The notes beneath the pieces were generated by a model. That model ran no database searches and had not been told where the DNA came from. It saw only the letters and a program-made list of their open reading frames with translations. This document shows, piece after piece, positions 38,819 through 44,177 of a stretch of DNA of 44,177 bases (position 1 is the first letter of the stretch; each line of letters starts with the position of its first letter). Where the stretch lies: NCBI GenBank assembly GCA_028868825.1, contig JAGWTU010000044.1:1-44177 (forward strand), in the 5' to 3' direction. Position numbers and translations under genes: made by a program. The DNA comes from Burkholderiales bacterium. Its GTDB lineage: Bacteria > Pseudomonadota > Gammaproteobacteria > Burkholderiales > Burkholderiaceae_C.

Positions 38819-41017
38819 TCAGTTGGCCAGGATCAGCCCGACGTCCATGCCCGCCGGCGTCGCGTCGGCCAGGCGCGCGCGCAGCCGGGCCTCGCGCTGC
38901 GGCTGGAACAGGTCGTGGTAGACGCCGAGCTCGGATTCGTCGTCGGCGCCGCGCTGGATCTCGACGGCGCAGCAGCGGCCGAGCTGGGCATAGGCCGGCG
39001 TGCCGTAGCGCCTGGAGGTGAATTGCGGCACGACGCGCGATTTCTCGCGCTCGATCGCCGCCGCCTGCGCCGCCGGATCGGCCTGCGCCGCGCGCGCCGC
39101 GGCGATGACGCCGTCGGGCTGGCAGTGGTAGCGCCGCGGCGTGCGGCAGCCGCAGGGCACGTAGCAATAGCGCATGCAGCCGATCTGCCGCCGCGCGACA
39201 TTGACGCAGGCCGTGAACAGGCTGTTCTCGGCGAGGTCGATCGCATGCACGTCGACGATGCCGAACACCGTGACGTTGCGCAGCGTCAGCAGCGCATGCG
39301 CGATGCCGTCGCCCGGCGCGCCGATGGCCTGGCGCTCGGGGGCCGTGGCGTCGACGATGCTGTCGCAGATGCGGATCGGCAGCGGGTCGAGCGCCACCGC
39401 GTCCTCGGCGACGCGGATCGCGCCGACGATCGACTGCGTGATCTCGACCGACGCGCGCAGCCCCGTCAGCTCCAGGCTCGGTTCGGCCGGGCGGCGCGGC
39501 GCGCAGTCGCAGGTTATGCCCCAGCCGGGCACCAGCGTGCAATGGCGGATCGTCAGCCGCGCGCCGCAGACGGCCGCCGGCGCGCCCTCGCGCCCCTGCA
39601 CCGCCAGCGCGCGGCCGGTGACGAGCAGGCCGTCGAGCGTGCAGCGGCTGGCGGCGCCCAGCGTCACCGACAGCGCGTCGGGCAGATCGGTCTGCCAGTC
39701 GATGAGCCGGATCACCGGCCGCACGCGCGACGCCGCGCGCAGCTGCAGCGACTGGCCGTCGGCGAGCTCGATGGCGATCGGCTCGACGTAGACGGCGCTC
39801 GAACACAGCTCGATCACCGCGTGCGTCGGCTGCTCGGCGCGCCAGCGCGCGAGCGCGTCGCCGATGCGGTGCAGCTCGTAGGCGTCGCCGTCGCCGACGC
39901 GGTAGAGCGTGAAGTCGCCGGCCGGATCGCGCAGCGTGCGCGCGTATTCGCCGCCGCCGATCATCGCCGGGAAGCCGTAGCGGTAGTCGACGCGCACGCC
40001 CTTCTTCGCCAGCTGGTTCGGCGGGAAGGCGATGCGGCCGAGCACCGGGTCGACCGCGATGCGCCCGGCCGGCGGCTCGTACTGCCAGCCGCTGAGGTCG
40101 GCCGGCATGATCGCGGCCAGCGGCACCGGCCCGTCGGGCGCGCCGGCCCAGCCCTCGACGTAGATCGCCAGGCTGGCGCCGTCGCCGAGGTAGCGCGAAG
40201 GCGCGGCGGCGAAGGCGGCGCGGCGGATCGGCGCCGGCAGGTTCATCTCGTCGGCGATCGAGGTCGGATCGGTCTCGCGCTGCGGCGCGACGAACAGCGG
40301 CGCGTCCTGCCCGAGCACGCTGAAGGTGTAGCAGTTCGGGCCGACCTCCTCGACGCAATAGGCCGGCGTGCGCGTCACCGGCAGGCTCAGCAGCCGCCAG
40401 ACGAAGAGGCCGACGCTGGCGATGTCGTGGCGGCCGCTGCGGCGATGCGAATCGATGCGCCGCACGTCGACGCCATGGGCGATGGTGTCCAGCGGCGTGC
40501 CCAGGCGGTCCAGCGCATCGACGTCGCGCAGGTCGGCGATGCGATGGCGCTGCATCCAGAGGTGGTCGATCTGCTGGTTGCGCACGAGCAGCCTGAAATA
40601 CTCGACGACGCGCGCCGGCCAGCCGGCGACGTCCTGCGCCAGCTGCTCGAGCAGCCAGGGCGTGCCCTTGGCGCGCCGGTTGCGGATCTCGTTGGCGACC
40701 TCGCGCCGCGGCACCAGCACGCGTGCGCTTTCGCCGCGCGGCGCATCGGGCGGCAGACCGCCGTCGGCGACCGGCGCGTAGCCGACGAGCGCGCCGATAT
40801 AGGGCACGGCCCAGTCGTCGGCGGTCTCGATGAACCAGTTCTCGTAGAGGCGGGCGAGGTCGTCGTCGATGACGTTGACCTGCTCGGCGATGACGCGCAA
40901 CAGCGCCTTCAGCGGATAGCCCTGGTCGGCATCGCGCTGGCGCTGCACCGTCGGCAGCAGCGCGTACAGGCGATCCAGGCGCGGATCGGCGGCGGGGGGC
41001 AGGGTGGTCGTGGTCAT
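38819..41017 (-). CDS. Tail-like structural protein with putative beta-helix region
   Basis: A 732-residue protein. The N-terminal 150 residues, LDRLYALLPTVQRQRDADQG, VIAEQVNVIDDDLARLYENW and IETADDWAVPYIGALVGYAP, resemble tail protein I-type proteins near baseplates. The middle has FPPNQLAKKGVRVDYRYGFP. From about residue 430 to 600 short repeated strands (LTIRHCTLVPGWGITCDCAP, VEITQSIVGAIRVAEDAVAL, ALLTLRNVTVFGIVDV) suggest a right-handed beta-helix, as in receptor-binding or spike parts. Many cysteines lie in the last third. The ATG overlaps the stop of the J-like gene (ATGA), showing co-translation. Confidence 0.82.
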   Translation of the reverse strand: MTTTTLPPAADPRLDRLYALLPTVQRQRDADQGYPLKALLRVIAEQVNVIDDDLARLYENWFIETADDWAVPYIGALVGYAPVADGGLPPDAPRGESARVLVPRREVANEIRNRRAKGTPWLLEQLAQDVAGWPARVVEYFRLLVRNQQIDHLWMQRHRIADLRDVDALDRLGTPLDTIAHGVDVRRIDSHRRSGRHDIASVGLFVWRLLSLPVTRTPAYCVEEVGPNCYTFSVLGQDAPLFVAPQRETDPTSIADEMNLPAPIRRAAFAAAPSRYLGDGASLAIYVEGWAGAPDGPVPLAAIMPADLSGWQYEPPAGRIAVDPVLGRIAFPPNQLAKKGVRVDYRYGFPAMIGGGEYARTLRDPAGDFTLYRVGDGDAYELHRIGDALARWRAEQPTHAVIELCSSAVYVEPIAIELADGQSLQLRAASRVRPVIRLIDWQTDLPDALSVTLGAASRCTLDGLLVTGRALAVQGREGAPAAVCGARLTIRHCTLVPGWGITCDCAPRRPAEPSLELTGLRASVEITQSIVGAIRVAEDAVALDPLPIRICDSIVDATAPERQAIGAPGDGIAHALLTLRNVTVFGIVDVHAIDLAENSLFTACVNVARRQIGCMRYCYVPCGCRTPRRYHCQPDGVIAAARAAQADPAAQAAAIEREKSRVVPQFTSRRYGTPAYAQLGRCCAVEIQRGADDESELGVYHDLFQPQREARLRARLADATPAGMDVGLILAN

Positions 41018-44000
41018 GGCGCGATCGGGTTGAGGATCAGCGTGTCGGGCACGTCGGGGACGAAGATCGCCAGCTCGGCAGGCCGCAGCTGGCCGCCGCG
41101 GTCGCGGCCGCCGCCGAAGGCGACGACGTCGGGCGGCAGCGCGGCGCGGCGGCGGCCGTTCTTGCGCCAGTCGCCTTGCAGCGCGACTTGCACGGCAGCG
41201 GTGATCTGCGGCTGCGTGACGAGGCGGCGCGAGCCGTCGGCGGCGGTCTCCTTCTCGGGGATCGCCGTCAGCACGTCGACATCGACCCAGGCGACGCCGC
41301 GCACGCCCTGGATCGCGGCGATGACCTCGGCCGTGCACACGCCCTGGCCGAGCGCGCGCCGGGCGAAGCCGAAGGTGGCGAGCAGCGTCGTGCGCACGGC
41401 GGCGGCGACATCCTCCCAGCGCCGGTCGGCGTCGATGGCGACGCCGGCCGACAGCACCAGCGCCTTCAGTTCGCGCGGCGCGACGATGAAAGGCAGGTCG
41501 GCGTCGCCGAGGCCGCGCAGCGCGGCGACGAGGTTGCGGTAGAGCGCGCCGGTGGCGTCGATCGGCGCATCGTCGACGCCGGCGATCGTCAGGTAGATGA
41601 GCTCGCGCGCGCCGTCGCTGGCGCGCATCGCGCTGGCCTTGGCGATGCCGGCGTAGGTGCGCGCGAAATCGGCGTAGTCGCGCACGGAGACCAGGCGGTC
41701 GAGCGCGGCCACGGCCAGCGGCGCGTTCTCGCGCGCCAGGTCGCGGTCCTCGCGGTCGGCGCCGCCGGAAGCCCGCAGCGGGTTGATCACCGCGCTGACA
41801 CCCAGCGGGCGCGTCGCCAGCAGGCTGATCTGGCGCGCCTGGACATCGCCCGGCGCGCCGATGCCGCTGCGGTAGACCGCCTGCACGTTCTGCACGCCCG
41901 TGGGCAGTCGCGCGCCATGCGTGCCGTCGCCGAAGGTGACGGTGGTGGTGCCGTCGTCGGCGATGGCGCTGACATAGCCGCGGTCCTGCGGCCCGAGCCA
42001 GGCCAGCGAGCGCGTCTCCTGCCAGCGCACGCCGTCGACGTAGACGGCCAGCGTGCTCTCGGCGCCTTCTGCGGTGGCGGCGCTGACGTAGGTCAGCGGC
42101 GGCTGCTTGAGCGTGAAGGTCTGCCAGGGCTGGGTCGCGTCGCCGCTGCCGAGCAGCTCGTTGCGCGTCTCGCCGTGGGTGGCCTCGACGACGTTGCCGT
42201 GGATGGTCAGCGACCCGCGCTTGTAGGCATAGGCCGTCGGCGTCGCCAGCTGCAGCGTCGTGTGCGTGACGTCGCCGGGCAGCGTCGCGTCGTAGCCATG
42301 GACGAGGCTGGCGACCATCATCAGCTCGGCTGCCTGCACGCCGGACACGCCGGGGATGTCGCTGCGTTCGCCGCTGAGGATGACCCAGCGGCCCGACTCC
42401 AGCTCGTCGTAGAGCGCGCCGAGCTCGATGGCTTGCCCGCTGACATCGTCGGTGAGCGGCTCCTGCGCCAGCGTCAGCGGCCGGCTCTGCGCCAGCACCA
42501 GGGTCGAGCGCAGCGTCGGCATGTCGCTTGCGGCATCGGCCGTCCACCAGTCGCGCGTGAAGCGCAGCCGGGTGGCCTTGCCCGAGATGCCGTAGGCGCT
42601 GCGCTGCGCCGCATCGGCCGCGGCGATCGGCAACACCTGGGTCTGCGGCTCCGATCCCGCGAGCCGGCGCAGCACGGCGTAGCCGGGGGCCGAGACCGAC
42701 GGGTAGAGCTGGTCGAGATAGAGACCATCGGTGGTCTCGCCGTCCAGCGTCCATTCGGTCCACTGGCCGGGCGGATTCAGCACGCCGTTCGTGTACGTGG
42801 CCTGGCGCGGCACCGCGGCGCCGAACAGCGACGCGCTCGTGCCCAGCAGATGGACGCCTACGAGCGGCGCCTGCGCGTCGTTGACGCGCGCGCCGGCCCA
42901 GGCGGCGTAATAGCTGTCGGCCAGCGTCGGCGCGAAGCGCAGCAGCATCTGCGGGGCAGGGTCGGCGCCGCGCGCGAAGGCGCTGCCGAGGTCGCGCCGC
43001 AGCTGCAGGCCGTTGGCCACCTGCGCGACGCGCGGCGCGAGCAGCCCGGCGACGAAGTCGTCCGGGCTCGTGATCGGCACCGGCGTGCCGCCGCCGAGCG
43101 CCGCGAGTGCGGCGGCGACGGCCGTCGCGAAGCTGCCGATGCGCTGCTGCACGGCCGGCGCGATGGCGCCGTCGGCGGCGTTGATCATGTCGCCGGCCCA
43201 ATGGGCCGGATCGGCGTCATGGTCGAGCAGCGCCAGCGAGCGCAATTCGCGCGCGCGGTCGATGGCGCGTTGCGTCGCGCTGTCGGCGCCGGCATACATG
43301 GGCGCGAGGTCGGCGACGAGCGCGATGAGCAGGGCGACCGTCGCCGCCAGCGCCGGCGCCACCGGCTCGAGCGCGATCGTCGAGCGGCCGTCGGCATCGG
43401 GCCCGCTGGTCGAATGCACGCTGCGCAGCGCGGCGCTGCTGCCGTCGTCGGCGAACAGCAGCAGCAGCGGGTCGCCGGCGCGCAGCGCGCTGACCGAGTC
43501 GGTGACGAAGAGCTGCGCGATCGCCAGCGCATTCGCGAGCGTGATCGCCTGCGGCCGCTGCAGCCGCACCTGCAGGTCGTTCCACTCACGCCGCGCGACG
43601 AGATCGACGCTGGTTTCGAACGACTGCGGCGTTTCGCCCGGCCCCGGCAGGCTTTGCGCGCGCGTGCCGGCGGCGATCGTCACGGCCTCCTTCTGGTTGT
43701 CGTCGAGCGCGTAGGCGAGGTAGACGCTGGCCGCGACACCGGGTCGCAACTTGTAGCCGACGAGGTTGGCGAGCTCGAGCACCGAGCGACGTTCGGTCGC
43801 GGTGCCGAGATAGCCCTCGTTGGCGATGCGCTCGGTGTAGAAGCTCAGCAGGTCGGCGACGGTGGCCCAGCCGTCGAGCAGGGCGATGGCCGGGTCGGCC
43901 GCGTCTCGCGTGGTCAGCGCCGCCAGCGGTCGCAGCGTCGGGCCGGGCTGGCCTTGCGGCCCGGCGTCGCCCTCGACCGTCATCGTCGCCAGCCGCGACT

Positions 44001-44160
44001 TCATCGTCTCGAGGAAGCGGCCATGGCTGCCGACGCGCCAAGCCAGCGCCGGCAGGCCGGGGCGGTTGGCGATGGCTGCCGGCGTCAGCGGCTGCACGCC
44101 GGCGCAGCAGCCGCAGGGCAGCGAGGTCGAGGCGCAGCGGGAACACGCGAGGGTCGTCAT
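41014..44160 (-). CDS. Putative baseplate assembly protein (J-like)
   Basis: A 1048-residue protein, first of the visible leftward run. A Cys-rich start (MTTLACSRCASTSLPCGCCA) is unusual. Then come LDGWATVADLLSFYTERIAN and EGYLGTATERRSVLELANLV, a typical beginning of large J-like baseplate proteins, and a baseplate-J core near residues 740-940 (REDRDLARENAPLAVAALDR, LVSVRDYADFARTYAGIAKA). It ends PAELAIFVPDVPDTLILNPI. In phage tails and contractile injection systems this protein forms the wedge of the baseplate. A GAAAGG ribosome-binding site lies before the ATG at 44160. The operon's earlier genes lie off the right edge; sheath, tube and spike genes are not visible. Confidence 0.87.
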   Translation of the reverse strand: MTTLACSRCASTSLPCGCCAGVQPLTPAAIANRPGLPALAWRVGSHGRFLETMKSRLATMTVEGDAGPQGQPGPTLRPLAALTTRDAADPAIALLDGWATVADLLSFYTERIANEGYLGTATERRSVLELANLVGYKLRPGVAASVYLAYALDDNQKEAVTIAAGTRAQSLPGPGETPQSFETSVDLVARREWNDLQVRLQRPQAITLANALAIAQLFVTDSVSALRAGDPLLLLFADDGSSAALRSVHSTSGPDADGRSTIALEPVAPALAATVALLIALVADLAPMYAGADSATQRAIDRARELRSLALLDHDADPAHWAGDMINAADGAIAPAVQQRIGSFATAVAAALAALGGGTPVPITSPDDFVAGLLAPRVAQVANGLQLRRDLGSAFARGADPAPQMLLRFAPTLADSYYAAWAGARVNDAQAPLVGVHLLGTSASLFGAAVPRQATYTNGVLNPPGQWTEWTLDGETTDGLYLDQLYPSVSAPGYAVLRRLAGSEPQTQVLPIAAADAAQRSAYGISGKATRLRFTRDWWTADAASDMPTLRSTLVLAQSRPLTLAQEPLTDDVSGQAIELGALYDELESGRWVILSGERSDIPGVSGVQAAELMMVASLVHGYDATLPGDVTHTTLQLATPTAYAYKRGSLTIHGNVVEATHGETRNELLGSGDATQPWQTFTLKQPPLTYVSAATAEGAESTLAVYVDGVRWQETRSLAWLGPQDRGYVSAIADDGTTTVTFGDGTHGARLPTGVQNVQAVYRSGIGAPGDVQARQISLLATRPLGVSAVINPLRASGGADREDRDLARENAPLAVAALDRLVSVRDYADFARTYAGIAKASAMRASDGARELIYLTIAGVDDAPIDATGALYRNLVAALRGLGDADLPFIVAPRELKALVLSAGVAIDADRRWEDVAAAVRTTLLATFGFARRALGQGVCTAEVIAAIQGVRGVAWVDVDVLTAIPEKETAADGSRRLVTQPQITAAVQVALQGDWRKNGRRRAALPPDVVAFGGGRDRGGQLRPAELAIFVPDVPDTLILNPIAP

Positions 44161-44177
44161 CGCAAGCCTTTCGGGGT

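Noticed and set aside
1..44177. CRISPR arrays, tRNA or rRNA genes, insertion sequences, integrase genes
   Set aside because: No regularly spaced repeats, tRNA-like or rRNA-like sequence, or transposase or integrase motifs were seen on either strand.

Overview
This is a very GC-rich stretch of bacterial chromosome. Gene content points to a betaproteobacterium of the order Burkholderiales (inference): PQQ biosynthesis, a polyhydroxyalkanoate phasin, a B12-type ribonucleotide reductase, a PEP-CTERM-like protein and many NarL-type two-component systems. No rRNA, tRNA, CRISPR array or insertion sequence was recognised.

Region 1 (1-5.1 kb) is a PQQ block. pqqA-pqqB-pqqC-pqqD run leftward, with pqqD cut by the window edge. 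Divergent from them is a proline iminopeptidase followed, with overlapping ends, by a sensor kinase and response regulator resembling MoxY/MoxX of methylotrophs. Region 2 (5.1-16.4 kb) is mixed: a membrane-sensing PAS kinase, a fosmidomycin-resistance-type MFS exporter, a transglutaminase-like protein with a small partner, a polytopic membrane protein with a DUF59 protein, and a five-haem cytochrome that appears to fuse a c4-like dihaem part to a trihaem dehydrogenase-cytochrome part. A zinc alcohol dehydrogenase follows.

Region 3 (about 14.6-34 kb) looks like a low-oxygen/stress island: zinc alcohol dehydrogenase, small heat-shock protein, PaaK-like ligase, Fnr-type regulator, class II ribonucleotide reductase (NrdJ), phasin and several NarL-type signalling proteins. 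Five intergenic Fnr-like boxes (TTGA-N6-KCAA, 14 nt) lie here. Each has a -10-like hexamer 31-32 bp from its centre, the spacing of a class II Fnr promoter; two sit between divergent genes. The island also holds a YcbB/YcbK-type cell-wall pair, a CAP-domain protein, a Sel1-repeat protein and a PEP-CTERM-like protein. A perfect 15-bp inverted repeat lies between the Fnr-type regulator and a NarL-type regulator. The mix recalls the low-oxygen-activated (lxa) locus of Burkholderia cenocepacia, by analogy only.

Region 4 (34.1-37.2 kb) has a DUF1488 protein, a PAS-GGDEF diguanylate cyclase and a small unknown protein. A gene graveyard follows: C-terminal remnants of a ferredoxin-NADP reductase and a MarR-type regulator abut a branched-chain amino-acid-type substrate-binding protein that has lost its N-terminal part. 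Region 5 (37.3-44.2 kb) is a leftward operon of three large proteins of phage-tail-like / contractile-injection type: a J-like baseplate protein, a tail-like protein and a DUF6519 protein. It probably continues beyond the right edge.
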